Shown here piece by piece: positions 30,904 through 40,174 of a stretch of 64,000 nucleotides of DNA (position 1 is the first letter of the stretch; each line of letters opens with the position of its first letter). This DNA is from CAVXYG01 sp963706835. Its GTDB lineage: Bacteria > Actinomycetota > Actinomycetes > S36-B12 > GCA-2699445. The stretch covers positions 1-64,000 of the forward strand of contig CAVPOB010000017.1 of NCBI GenBank assembly GCA_963706835.1, given 5' to 3'. The notes under the pieces are model-generated. The model saw only the letters and a list, made by a program, of their open reading frames with translations. It made no database searches and was not told the origin of the DNA. Position numbers and translations under genes: made by a program.

Positions 30904-31098
30904 GGCGGAGGTCTGCGCCCGGCGGAGGTCTGCACCGGCGCAGGTCTGCGCCCGGCGCGAGGTCTGCACTGGCGGAGGTCTGCACCCGGCGCGGGGTCTG
31001 CACCCGGCGCGAGGTCTGCACCCGGCGCGAGGTCTGCACTGGCGGAGGTCTGCACCGGCGGAGGTCTGCACCCGGCGCGGGTCTGCACCCGGCGCGGG
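30904..31098. repeat. 17-19 bp tandem minirepeat array (AGGTCTGCACCCGGCGCG)
   Basis: About eleven imperfect copies of AGGTCTGCACCCGGCGCG. Some are shortened to AGGTCTGCACTGGCGG or AGGTCTGCACCGGCGG. The unit shares TCTGCACCCGG with the start of the longer 63-bp repeat unit next to it, so it looks like an expansion of one half-site. Another short copy occurs near 31354-31396. Confidence 0.8.
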
Positions 31099-31125
31099 GC
31101 GGAGCGTCCGGGCCGCCGGGGCTAG

Positions 31126-31522
31126 GACTGCACCCGGTTCGGGCGTTTGCACCCGCCGCGGGGGCGGAAACGGCCGAATTCTGGGCCAGGACTGCACCCG
31201 GTTCGGGGGTTTGCACCCGCCGCGGGGGCGGAAATGACCGGATCAGGCTCCAGAGCCACCGTCCCGGGTGCAAACCCCCGAACCGGGTGCACCGTTGCCG
31301 CCCCGGAGACGCTCTCAGCCCCCGCCTCGGGTGCAAACCCCCACACCGGGTGCACCGCTCTGCACCGGCGGAGGTCTGCACCCGGCGCGAGGCGGAGCGT
31401 CCGGGCCGCCCGAGCCGGGACGGCACCCGGTTCGGGCGTTGACACCCGCCGCGGGGGCGCGGCCTGCCCGAGCCGGGACGGCACCCGGTTCGGGTGTTGA
31501 CACCCGCCGCGCGGGCGCGGGC
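31126..31522. repeat. repeat cluster B of the dispersed TGCACCC family
   Basis: Two forward units start at 31129 and 31193 (64 bases apart). Two inverted units have GGGTGCAAAC at 31266 and 31329 (63 apart). Two diverged forward units start at 31422 and 31480. Forward then inverted order gives an imperfect palindrome of about 240 bases. This is the only one of the four clusters not between convergent genes: serA starts to its left and an IS30 remnant lies to its right. Confidence 0.85.
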
Positions 31523-31565
31523 GCAAGTGGTCAGCGCAACACGCCAAGCAGAAGTGAGGTGTTGC

Positions 31566-31760
31566 ATGTCCAGCAAACCGTGGCTGACCCGGCCGCAGGA
31601 GTACCCGTTCTGGTCGTTCGTGGCGGCCGGGGAGCCCACCGCCGAGGCCGCCCGGCGTGTCGGGCTCGGCGTGTTCTCCGGCAAGAAGATCTTCCGCGAG
31701 CGTGGCGGTGTGAACCCCAGGATGAGCCCGCCCGGGGCGAGCACCCCCGCAACCGAGACC
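31566..31760 (+). mobile_element. IS30-family transposase remnant (N-terminal fragment)
   Basis: The frame from ATG 31566 reads MSSKPWLTRPQEYPFWSF, VAAGEPTAEAARRVGLGV and FRERGGVNPRMSPPGAS. This matches the start of actinobacterial IS30 transposases (LTxxExxFWxLIAxGxSxxxAAxxVGVS, then FRExGGxPP). The usual continuation (RYLSxAEREEIA and the DDE domain) is missing: after about 31760 the sequence is unrelated. So it is a truncated copy next to repeat cluster B. I found no terminal inverted repeats. Confidence 0.6.
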
Positions 31761-31993
31761 CGGTCGCCCATCTGTGGCGCCCTCAGGCCCGCCCGGGGTG
31801 CCGACTTCCGCGGGAAGCGCCGTTCCGTCGCCCGCCCGGAGGAGCCCCGAAGCCCTCCGCCCCGCATCCGGCACCCACTCCCAGCCACGGCACGATGCAC
31901 GACGCCCCTGGTGCGAGATGTCCCGCATTCGCTCGGGTCCATTCGTCACTGGCTGCGGATGCCTGGCGGCGGCAACGGGTCGACACTGGCCCT

Positions 31994-32797
31994 ATGACCA
32001 CAGTGCTGGTGACGGGTGCCACGGACGGAATCGGCAGACAGACCGCCGTTGATCTGGTCGCACGGGGCGCCGATGTCATCGTGCACGGCCGAGACCCCGA
32101 CCGCGTCGCCGACGTAGTGCGCGAGCTCGGGGGCTCGACCCGGGGCGTCGTGGCGGATTTCACGTCGCTGACCGCAGTCCGGAGCCTCGCGGAGGACCTC
32201 GCCGACGACCCGCTGGACGTGCTGATCAACAACGCGGGCACGTACGCCGCCGAGCGACTCGTGACCGAGGACGGCCATGAGCTGACGTGGCAGGTCAACC
32301 ATCTCGCCGGCGCGCTGCTGGCGGATGTGCTGCTGGACCCGCTCGCCCAGCGCGGGGGCCGCATCGTGGTGGTGTCGGCGGCCATGTACGCCCGCGCAGC
32401 GCTGGACCTCGACGACCCCGACTACGCCAACCGGCCCTACGACGGGCAGCAGGCCTACGGCCAGTCGAAACTGGCCAACGTGATGTTCCTCAACGAGCTG
32501 GTGCGCCGACTCGGTCCGCAGCGGCCGGTGACCATCAATGCCGTGCACCCCGGCGTGGTGGGCACCAAGCTGCTCGAGGCCGCGTTCGGTTCGATGCCGC
32601 AGCATTCGGTGCAGCAGGGCGCCGAGTCCCTGGTGCGGCTGGCCCTAGCCGAGGAGGTGGCCGAGACCACGGGCGCCTTCTTCATCCGCGACAAGCCACG
32701 GGCCATCACCGGACCGGCTGCCGACGCTGCCATGAGCCGTCGGTTGTACGAGATCACCTGTGCCCAGTTGGGCGTGCCCGGCCTTCCTCCGGCCTAG
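31994..32797 (+). CDS. short-chain dehydrogenase/reductase
   Basis: A 267-residue NAD(P)-dependent oxidoreductase. The cofactor motif is TGATDGIGRQ (TGxxxGIG) at residues 7-16. NNAG occurs as LINNAGTY, and the catalytic triad is S (VVVSAAMY), Y and K (AYGQSKLANV). The NADP-type basic residue in HGRDPDR and the overall pattern match the retinol dehydrogenase/WW-domain-like SDRs of actinobacteria. The substrate is unknown. It overlaps the convergent AIM24 gene by four bases. Confidence 0.88.
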   Translation: MTTVLVTGATDGIGRQTAVDLVARGADVIVHGRDPDRVADVVRELGGSTRGVVADFTSLTAVRSLAEDLADDPLDVLINNAGTYAAERLVTEDGHELTWQVNHLAGALLADVLLDPLAQRGGRIVVVSAAMYARAALDLDDPDYANRPYDGQQAYGQSKLANVMFLNELVRRLGPQRPVTINAVHPGVVGTKLLEAAFGSMPQHSVQQGAESLVRLALAEEVAETTGAFFIRDKPRAITGPAADAAMSRRLYEITCAQLGVPGLPPA

Positions 32798-33465
32798 CCG
32801 GAGCTCGGGAGTTTCGGGATCAGCCACGACAGGAAGGCATCGGCGCTGCGGGTCTGGGTGTAGATCCTGCCGGGGCCCACCAGGTCGACGACCAAGCCCT
32901 CGCCGGAGAGGAATGTCGACTTCCAACTGCCGACCTTGCGCACGCTGTACTGCACGCCTTCGGCCCAACCGACCATGTGCCCGGTGTCGACTGTGTAGCG
33001 CTGGCCCGGCGCCAGATCGCGCGACTCGATCGCGCCGTAGCTGGCGATCAGCATCTGCCCATGGCCGCTGATCCGGAGCATGATCAGACCCTCCCGGCTG
33101 AAGAAGGTCTTGGCTCCGCCCCAGGAGGCATCTATGTCGATCGTTCCGCCAGAGGCCAAATAGGAACCCGATGTCAGGAAGATGTTCTGGCCGCTCAGCT
33201 CCCAGCTGACGATGTCGCCGGGCAGCGTCGGAGCCAGCGACACCTGCCCCCCGGACGACCCGGCGGTGAAGGTGTTCATGAAGAAGGACTCCCCGCCGAG
33301 GGATCGCTTGAGTCCCCGCATGAAGCCGCCCTCGGTGCTCGTCGCGATCTGCACCTCGGCCGACATCGACACCATGGCGCCGGCTTCCGCCTTGATCTGC
33401 TCGCCTGGCCCGAGCGAGACGTGGGCGATGGCGAAGGAGGGTGAGTGCTTGACCTCGACCTGCAT
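32794..33465 (-). CDS. AIM24-family protein
   Basis: A 223-residue protein spanning the AIM24/TIGR00266 domain (PF01987), a trimeric beta-sandwich of unknown biochemical function. Pattern: FAIAHVSLGPGEQIKAEAGAMVSMS near the N-terminus, then GGESFFMNTFTAG, a mid-domain SGSYLA, and GHMVGWAEGVQYSVRKVG near the end. The start has GGTGGAG upstream. It lies downstream of the hydrolase gene on the same strand, 58 bases apart. Confidence 0.88.
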   Translation of the reverse strand: MQVEVKHSPSFAIAHVSLGPGEQIKAEAGAMVSMSAEVQIATSTEGGFMRGLKRSLGGESFFMNTFTAGSSGGQVSLAPTLPGDIVSWELSGQNIFLTSGSYLASGGTIDIDASWGGAKTFFSREGLIMLRISGHGQMLIASYGAIESRDLAPGQRYTVDTGHMVGWAEGVQYSVRKVGSWKSTFLSGEGLVVDLVGPGRIYTQTRSADAFLSWLIPKLPSSG

Positions 33466-33523
33466 GCTCCACCCTACTGCGGACCGCCCAGGACCTATGG
33501 CCCGCTTCCGCGAGGGCGGGTGC

Positions 33524-34756
33524 TCAGTCGATGAGCCCGAGTTCTGCCAACTGGCGCCAGCAGGCCAGCAGCGCCGCCTTGCGCGGGAACGGATGGTCGA
33601 GGTTGGGCGAGACTGCGCGCATCCTGGCCGGGAACGCGTCGTAAGCGATGTCCCAGTGATGGCCGTGCAGCATGGCCACATGGGTGGCGATGGGGACGTC
33701 CATCGTGGCCTGGGCCTGGGTGAGTTGCATGTCGTTGTTGGCGTCGTACTGCGTCATCTTCACCGTGTCGGCGAACTGGAAGGACGGCACTTCCAGCGGG
33801 GTGGTGGACCCGGTGACGTTGAACCAGGGCACGCCCAACTCGGTCAGTGAGGCGGAGTGCTCGGCGTTGAACTGCTCGCGTACCGAGGTCTGCAGGTCGT
33901 GGAAGGCGCCCTTGATGTCGTATTCATCCACGCGGCGCAGCCCGGTCCTCTCGACGAGTCCCGGCGACAGCATCTGCAGGAAGGTGTCCAACTGATCGGA
34001 GATCGTTTTGGTGTCGAGGTCCTTGACCTGACTGTAGATCGTGTCGGCAGTGTACGAGCCGCCCATCGCCCCGGCCCAGGTGTAGACGCCGGCGATCCGG
34101 TCGGCGTACTCCGGGTGATGGGCCAGGAAGCTCAAGACATCCGGGCCGCCCTTGCTGTACCCGATGATCCACACCTTCTCCGGCGGTGCCGGCTCCACGA
34201 TCGGGCTGAGCGCACCGGTGAAGCCCTCGCCTCGGTCCAGCGCTGCCAGGATGTCGGCCTCATTGGCCTCGCTGCCGCGGAAGGGGTGCAGGTCGGCGCG
34301 CAGGGTGCGCCAGCCGTACTCCCCCTCGATCGCCGGCGCCTCCTCGACGAATGCGTGGGCCCCCGGGTGCAGGATCCCCGACAGCAGACCGGGGCACAGG
34401 AGCAGTTGTGTGCGGTTGATGGTGGGGTGCACGGGGTCCGGCAGCTCCACGTCCCAATCGGCGGCCGTGATGCTCTTCAGGAAGCGGTCGGCGATCTTCT
34501 GCCGATCGCTGCGCTTGTCCTTGGACAATGGGTTGCTCAGCACCCGTCCCAGGCCCACCGGCTTCTCCGCGGTGGCGACGGCGGCCGGGTCCTGCACGGC
34601 CTCGCGCAGGAACAGGTCCTTCCAGCGCAGCGCCAGCCAGCGTTTGACGCTGGCATCGCTGAAGGCAGCCGACGGATCGGTGGCGACCCAGTCCTTGACC
34701 TCGCTGACGACGGTGTCGTAGTCAGATGCGGCAAGAGCCTCACGCACGGCATTCAT
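33524..34756 (-). CDS. alpha/beta-hydrolase-like protein
   Basis: A 410-residue protein. The central part has a lipase-type nucleophile elbow GYSKGGPDV (GxSxG) after a strand VWIIGY. TQLLLCPGLLSG looks like the oxyanion-hole strand, and a late HGHHWD could supply the histidine. The N-terminal 110 residues are helical and charged. I cannot assign a specific family or substrate. No signal peptide. The start ATG 34756 lies seven bases after a TAATCT element on the minus strand (34764-34769). Confidence 0.65.
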   Translation of the reverse strand: MNAVREALAASDYDTVVSEVKDWVATDPSAAFSDASVKRWLALRWKDLFLREAVQDPAAVATAEKPVGLGRVLSNPLSKDKRSDRQKIADRFLKSITAADWDVELPDPVHPTINRTQLLLCPGLLSGILHPGAHAFVEEAPAIEGEYGWRTLRADLHPFRGSEANEADILAALDRGEGFTGALSPIVEPAPPEKVWIIGYSKGGPDVLSFLAHHPEYADRIAGVYTWAGAMGGSYTADTIYSQVKDLDTKTISDQLDTFLQMLSPGLVERTGLRRVDEYDIKGAFHDLQTSVREQFNAEHSASLTELGVPWFNVTGSTTPLEVPSFQFADTVKMTQYDANNDMQLTQAQATMDVPIATHVAMLHGHHWDIAYDAFPARMRAVSPNLDHPFPRKAALLACWRQLAELGLID

Positions 34757-34905
34757 GAGCGGAAGATTAGGCGACGGCGCATGCGGTCGCAGCACCAAGC
34801 GATCCGCGGATTCCGCGCCGACTGGCCGGACGCATTGGGGGATCCGCCGGGTACCGCGCCCGGCCTCACCGACCCTCCCGAGTGGAGGCCAGCGGTATCA
34901 AAGCC

Positions 34906-34940
34906 GCAGGGCCGGCAGGCTGTGTCCCTGCCGGCCCTGC
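34906..34940 (-). terminator. terminator after ilvC
   Basis: GCAGGGCCGGCAGG (34906-34919) pairs perfectly with CCTGCCGGCCCTGC (34927-34940): a 14-bp stem with a seven-base loop, 13 bases past the ilvC stop. It is followed on the minus strand by CGGCTTTGAT, a weak T run. Confidence 0.85.
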
Positions 34941-34952
34941 TGATGGTCGAGC

Positions 34953-35982
34953 TCAGCGCGCCGCGGTGCCCTCGGTGTAGTCCTCGTCGTCGGACTGGAC
35001 CCACGACATGAGCTTGCGCAGTTCCCGGCCAGTGTCCTCGATCGGATGCTGCTCGCCCTTGGCCCGCAGCGCCTTGAACTCCGGCGCGCCGGCGTCCTGG
35101 TCGTCGATGAACCGCTTCGCGAAGGCACCGGACTGGATGTCGGCCAGCACGGCCTTCATGTTCTCCTTCACGCGCGGATCGATGACCCGCGGACCGGACA
35201 CGTAGTCGCCGTACTCGGCGGTGTCGGAGACGCTCCAGCGCTGCTTGGCGATGCCGCCCTCGTACATGAGGTCGACGATCAGCTTCAACTCGTGCAGGCA
35301 CTCGAAGTAGGCGACCTCGGGCTGGTAGCCGGCCTCCACGAGGGTCTCGAAGCCGTACATGACCAACTGCGAGGCACCGCCGCACAGCACCGCCTGCTCG
35401 CCGAACAGGTCGGTCTCGGTCTCCTCGGTGAAGGTGGTCTTGATGCCGCCGGCGCGCAGCGACCCGATGGCCTTGGCGTAGGACAGCGCCAGCGGCCACG
35501 CCTGACCGGTGGCGTCCTGCTCCACAGCCACGATCGCCGGGACGCCGCGACCGGCCTCGTACTCGCGGCGCACCAGGTGACCGGGGCCCTTGGGCGCGAC
35601 CATGCAGACGTCCACGTCGGCCGGCGGCTGGATGTAGCCGAAGCGGATGTTGAAGCCGTGGGCGAAGAACAGGGCATCGCCGGCCTGCAGGTTCGGGGCG
35701 ATCGCCTCGGCGTACACGCTCGCGCTGCACCGGGTCCGGCACCAGGACCATGATCAGGTCGGCCTCGGCGCAGGCGGTGGCCGGATCCACCACGCGCAGG
35801 CCCTCGGCCTCGGCCTTGGCGCGGCTCTTGGAGCCCTCGGCCAGGCCGACCCGGACGTCCACGCCGGAGTCGCGCAGGCTCAGCGCATGGGCGTGGCCCT
35901 GGGACCCGTACCCCAGGATGGCGACCACCCGGTTCTGGATGATCGACAGGTCGGCATCGTTGTCGTAGAACAGCGTCGCCAC
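34953..35982 (-). CDS. ilvC: ketol-acid reductoisomerase, class I (one frameshift)
   Basis: Second step of valine, leucine and isoleucine synthesis; uses NADPH and Mg2+. N-terminal Rossmann motif GYGSQGHAHALSLRDSG. The knotted C-terminal domain has the metal ligands in DLFGEQAVLCGG and the helix ECLHELKLIVDLMYEGG. One surplus base near 35722 (between VLVPDPVQR and VYAEAIAPNLQAG) breaks the frame. Corrected length is 342 residues, standard for class I. GTG 35982 has AAGGAG five bases upstream. It is the last gene of ilvB-ilvN-ilvC and is followed by a strong stem-loop. Confidence 0.95.
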
Positions 35983-36034
35983 TGTGGCTCCTTCGTTGCA
36001 GAGATATCCCCGGACAAGGGTACGGTCCGGCGGT

Positions 36035-36547
36035 TCAGGCGGACTTCAGTGCCCGATCGGCCATGGCCTTGTTGCCCCGGCCCACGGCGACAGCCCCGGA
36101 CTGCACCAGCTCCTTGATGCCGAACGGCTCCAGCGCCCGCAGCAGGGCGGTGAGCTTGTCCCGGCCCCCGGTGACCTCGATCGTGACCGCGTCCGGCGCC
36201 ACGTCCACCACCTTGGCGCGGAACAGCTGCGCCACTTCCAGCACGTGGGACCGCACCTCGTTGTCGGCGCGGACCTTCACGAGCATGAGTTCGCGCACCA
36301 CGGACTGCTGCGGCTCGAGCTCGACGATCTTCAGCACGTTCACCAGTTTGTTCAACTGCTTGGTGACCTGCTCCAGCGGCAACTCATCCACCGAGACCAC
36401 GATGGTCATCCGGGAGATGCTGGGGCGCTCGGTCGGGCCCACGGCCAGCGACTCGATGTTGAAGCCGCGCCGGCTGAACAGGCCGGCGATGCGCGCCAGG
36501 ACGCCGGGGACGTCCTGCACCAGGACCGAGATGGTGTGCCGACTCAT
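36035..36547 (-). CDS. ilvN: acetolactate synthase small (regulatory) subunit
   Basis: A 170-residue regulatory subunit that binds the catalytic subunit and confers valine feedback inhibition. The N-terminal ACT domain reads HTISVLVQDVPGVLARIAGLFSRRGFNIESLAVG, with the G and N residues of the valine site. The C-terminal domain runs from VRELMLVKVRAD to VQSGAVAVGRG. It overlaps the ilvB stop (ATGA), giving coupled translation in a fixed ratio. Confidence 0.95.
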   Translation of the reverse strand: MSRHTISVLVQDVPGVLARIAGLFSRRGFNIESLAVGPTERPSISRMTIVVSVDELPLEQVTKQLNKLVNVLKIVELEPQQSVVRELMLVKVRADNEVRSHVLEVAQLFRAKVVDVAPDAVTIEVTGGRDKLTALLRALEPFGIKELVQSGAVAVGRGNKAMADRALKSA

Positions 36548-38294
36548 TCTTCCTCTTCCCGATCCCACTGCGGCGCCAGATCGCGGGCCACCTTGATCTC
36601 GTCGTTGCTGGTTCCTGCGGCCACCATCGGCCACACCATCGCGTCGCGGTGCACCCGGAAGTCCACCACGACCGGGACATCGTTGACCGCCATCGCCTTT
36701 TCGATGACCGCGTCCACATCCTCGGCGCTGTCGCAGCGCAGGCCGACCGCGCCGTACGCCTCGGCCAGCTTCACGAAGTCCGGGAAGGAGTGGCTCTCCA
36801 GATCGGTGTTGGAGTAGCGCTCGTTGTAGAACAGGGTCTGCCATTGGCGGACCATCCCGAGGCTGGAGTTGTTGATCAGCGCGACCTTGATCGGGATGTT
36901 GTTGATCGTGCAGGTGGCCAACTCCTGATTGGTCATCTGGAAGCAGCCGTCGCCGTCGATGGCCCACACGGTCGCCTCGGGCCGGCCCACCTTCGCTCCC
37001 ATCGCTGCCGGCACGGCGTAGCCCATGGTCCCCAGGCCGCCGGAGTTCAACCACGTGCGCGGGTTGTCGTAGCGGATGAACTGGCTGGCCCACATCTGGT
37101 GCTGGCCGACGCCGGCGGCGTAGATCGCTTCCGGTCCGGCGATGGCCCCCAGCCGCTCGATGACGTACTGCGGCGAGAGCGTGCCGTCGGCCGGCAGGTC
37201 GTAGCCCAGCGGGTACGTCTCCTTCCAGCCGTTCAGCGTCCGCCACCACCGGTCGTAGTTGCCTGGTCCGGCCGGCGTCGTGCTCCGCCGCGATGGCCGC
37301 GTGCAGGTCGCGCATGAAGTGCTTGGCGTCGGCCACGATCGGGATATCGACCGGCTTGTTCTTGCCGATCTCTGCAGGGTCGACATCGGCGTGGATGACG
37401 CGGGCGTGTGGCGCGAAGGAGTCCAGCTTGCCGGTCACCCGGTCGTCGAACCGGGTCCCGATCGCGATCAGCAGGTCCGCCTTCTGCAGCGCCCCGACCG
37501 CGGCCACCGTGCCGTGCATGCCGGGCATGCCCAGGTTCTGCGGATGGGTGTCGGGGAAGGCCCCTAGCGCCATGAGCGTGGGGACCACCGGGATGCCGGT
37601 CAGCTCCGCCAGGGCGGCCAGTTCGGCGTGGGCGTTGGCCTTGATGACCCCGCCGCCCACGTACAGGACGGGTCGCTCGGCCGCCACGATCATGCGGGCG
37701 GCGTCGCGCACCTGCCGCGAGTGGGGCCGGACGGTCGGCCGGTAGCCGGGCAGGTCCAGCGCCGCCGGCCAGCGGAACGTGGTCATGGCCTGCAGCGCGT
37801 CCTTGGCGATGTCCACCAGCACCGGGCCGGGCCGGCCGGTCGCGGCGATGTGGAAGGCCTCGGCGATGGCGCGCGGGGATCTCGGCCGGGTCGGTGATCA
37901 GGTAGTTGTGCTTGGTGATCGGCATGGTGATGCCGCGGATGTCAGCCTCTTGGAAGGCATCGGTGCCGATCGATCTGCTGCCCACCTGGCCGGTGATCGC
38001 AACGATGGGCACCGAGTCCATGTGGGCGTCCGCCAACGGTGTCACCAGGTTCGTCGCGCCCGGGCCGGACGTCGCCATGCACACGCCGACTCGGCCGGTC
38101 GCCATCGCGTATCCCTCGGCGGCGTGGCCGGCACCCTGCTCGTGGCGCACCAGGATGTGCCTGACCTTGGTGGAATCCATCAGCGGGTCGTATGCCGGAA
38201 GGATTGCCCCGCCGGGGATGCCGAAGACCACATCCACATCGGCGTGCTCCAGGGACTTGACCAGGCTTTGCGCCCCCGTGATCTGCTCGCTCAT
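36544..38294 (-). CDS. ilvB: acetolactate synthase large (catalytic) subunit (two frameshifts)
   Basis: ThDP- and FAD-dependent condensation of pyruvate. Motifs in order: VFGIPGGAILP, the catalytic glutamate in RHEQGAGHAAEGYA, TSGPGATN, the FAD-region RFDDRVTGK, and the ThDP motif GDGCFQMTNQEL to NNSSLGMVRQWQ. Frames change near 37880 and 37260; corrected length is about 583 residues. Start MSEQITG at 38294 is preferred over ATG 38306 because GAGG lies six bases before it. Expression is preceded by a leader peptide and terminator (38426-38551), so the operon is probably controlled by branched-chain amino-acid attenuation. Confidence 0.95.
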
Positions 38295-38425
38295 CTGCGC
38301 CCTCATCGTGATGTCTGCGTGCGGCGTGTCTCCCCCAGCGGCCCGGCCGCCGCCCCCGGTGTCGGGCTGCGGCCGGGCCGCTCCTCGTCGCGCCGGTCCG
38401 ATGGATCGCACCGGGCCGGTGCAAC

Positions 38426-38460
38426 GAAAAACCCTCCGGCCTCATCGGCAACGGAGGGTG
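38426..38460 (-). terminator. attenuator terminator of the ilvB operon
   Basis: On the minus strand ACCCTCCG, then TT, GCC, loop GATGA, GGC, CGGAGGGT forms an 11-bp stem with a two-base bulge, followed directly by TTTTTCG. It lies after the leader peptide and about 130 bases before the ilvB start. It is an intrinsic terminator inside the leader. Confidence 0.85.
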
Positions 38461-38486
38461 AGCGCGGCGCTGGTAAGCGTCGCGCT
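38461..38486 (-). ncRNA. pause or alternative hairpin of the ilvB leader
   Basis: AGCGCGACGC and GCGCCGCGCT pair with one mismatch around a six-base loop (TTACCA). The 5-prime arm overlaps the leader peptide stop codon, so a ribosome stopped at the Val/Leu codons would leave it free and one finishing translation would cover it. How it competes with the terminator needs a fold calculation. Confidence 0.6.
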
Positions 38487-38520
38487 AGCGAACTACGAGG
38501 AGGATTCCACGCACGCTCAT
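38485..38520 (-). CDS. ilvB leader peptide MSVRGILLVVR
   Basis: ATG 38520 to TAG 38485 encodes MSVRGILLVVR, 11 residues with Ile, Leu, Leu, Val, Val in a row: the three amino acids whose synthesis the operon controls. It sits directly before a hairpin and intrinsic terminator upstream of ilvB. This is the classic layout of ilv attenuators, also known in corynebacteria. With the -10 at 38522-38527, transcription may begin only at the third codon. In that case the peptide would start at the in-frame GTG (38512-38514). Confidence 0.8.
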   Translation of the reverse strand: MSVRGILLVVR

Positions 38521-38521
38521 C

Positions 38522-38551
38522 AGTATCGGGGATCGAGGGCCGACCTGTCAA
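38522..38551 (-). promoter_or_regulatory. promoter of the ilvB-ilvN-ilvC operon
   Basis: On the minus strand TTGACA (38546-38551), 18 bases, GATACT (38522-38527). The -35 is a perfect consensus. The start of transcription falls at or just inside the leader peptide start. Confidence 0.7.
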
Positions 38552-38608
38552 ACGCGCGTGCACGACGCAGCACCAGGCTCGTGCGGCATCGAGGGCAAGA
38601 ATGGCCCC

Positions 38609-39620
38609 ATGACCAGGACGACGCCCGCCGACGTCATGCGGCGGCGCATGGTCTTGAGTCTGGCCCTGCTCGGCGCCGTCATGGTGGTCGGCATCGTGGG
38701 CTACCTGTTGCTGGGCCTTTCGCCGCTCAACGCCGTCTACCAGACGGTCACCACGATGACCACGGTGGGCTTCCGCGAGGTCGAGCCGTTCGGGACCGCG
38801 GAGAAGGTGTTCACGATCGCCTTCATCCTGATGGGCGTGGGCGTGGTCTTGTACGCGCTCACCTCGCTGCTGGCCTTCCTCGTGGAGGGCTACATCGGCA
38901 ACGTCTGGGGGCGACGCAGAATGACGCACGACATCGATCGACTGTCCGACCACGCCATCGTCTGCGGCTGGGGACGCGTCGGGCCGGGCAGCGGCAGCAC
39001 AGTTGCGCACCGCCGGCCAGGACGTCCTGGTCATCGACGCCGACGAGGAGCGATTGGAGGATTGCCCCTACGTCCACGTGGCTGGCGATGCCACTAGCGA
39101 CGACGTGCTGCGCTCCTGCGGCATCGATCGGGCGCGAACCCTGGTCGCCACGCTCGACACCGACGCCGCCAGCCTGTACGTGACGCTCACTGCCCGGGCG
39201 CTGCAGCCGCGGCTCATCATCATCGCCCGGGCCCGCACCGCCGACGCCGAGCAGAAGTTCCTGCGGGCCGGCGCCGATCGGGTCGTCAACCCGCAGCGCA
39301 TCGGCGGCAACCGCATCGCCGCGTTCGCTCTGCAACCGCACGTCGTGGACTTCCTGGAAGTGGCGATGCACGACCAGGACGTCGAGTTCCGACTGGAGGA
39401 GGTGACGGTCGCCGCGCACTCCACGCTCGCCGGGTCCTCGGTTCGGTCCACGCGGCTCCACGAGGGGGACGGCGCGCTGCTGCTGGCGCTGCGGCACGAG
39501 GGCGGCGATTTCGTGACCAACCCGCCCGGCGACACAGCGATCGGACCCGGAGATGTCGTCATCGCGATCGGCACCGGTCCGCAACTGGCTGCGCTGCGGC
39601 GCGCCGCCGGGGCCCTCTGA
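38609..39620 (+). CDS. two-helix potassium channel with RCK (TrkA-N/TrkA-C) domain (one frameshift)
   Basis: Corrected product is about 337 residues. Two membrane helices (LSLALLGAVMVVGIVGYLLLG and FTIAFILMGVGVVLYALTSLLAF) flank a pore loop with filter TMTTVGFRE (TVGF). The cytoplasmic RCK domain starts HAIVCGWGRVG, a GxGxxG-like nucleotide site. It continues VLVIDADEERL, VAGDATSDDVL, and ends with a TrkA-C domain (GDVVIAIGT). The frame breaks near 38985 just after the glycine motif. The gene is divergent from ilvB. It probably gates K+ flow in response to a nucleotide; the ligand is unknown. Confidence 0.85.
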
Positions 39621-39839
39621 TCCGGACCGGGCGGTCACCTGCAGCGCGCCGCCTCCTCTTGGCTGATCGTCGCAATCCAAGGTGTACTGCGTCTGGCGGC
39701 GGCTGGGGTGGGTGCCGCTCTGCGGAGATCCCGGGCCTCGCGGCTCCACCGGGAGGCCCGGGGCTGCCCTTGGGTGCGGGTGCCGGCGCCCCCTGGCCGG
39801 CGCCCCTAGCGCGGCTGTGCTGGCGCGGCTGTGCTGGCG

Positions 39840-40137
39840 CGGCTGTGCACCCGTTTTGGGGGTCTGCACCCGGGGCGGGGGCTGAGAGCGCCTCTGGGGC
39901 AGCAACGGTGCACCCGGTTTGGGGGTTAGCACCCGGAACGGGGGCTGTGGCGCTCAGATCCAGGCGATTCCGCCCCCGCGCCGGGTGCAGACCCCCGAAC
40001 CGGGTGCAGACCTGGCCCGGTTCCAGGCGATTCCGCCCCCGCCCCGGGTGCAAACCCCCGAACCGGGTGCAGCCCTGGCCCGCAAACCGGCCGATTCCGC
40101 CCCCGCACCGCCTGCAAGCCCGAAGCGGATGCAGCCA
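39840..40137. repeat. repeat cluster C of the dispersed TGCACCC family
   Basis: Forward units begin at 39846 and 39909 (63 apart). Inverted units have GGGTGCA at 39983 and 40046 (63 apart), and a decayed third follows near 40100. Spacers match those in clusters A and B (CTGGCCC, then CCGATTCCGCCCCCGC). It lies between the convergent channel and Pip-like genes. Just before it GCGGCTGTGCTGG repeats three times (39811-39848). Confidence 0.85.
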
Positions 40138-40174
40138 CGTGGGCATCTGCGCCGGCCGCATCGCGGCTCCAACG

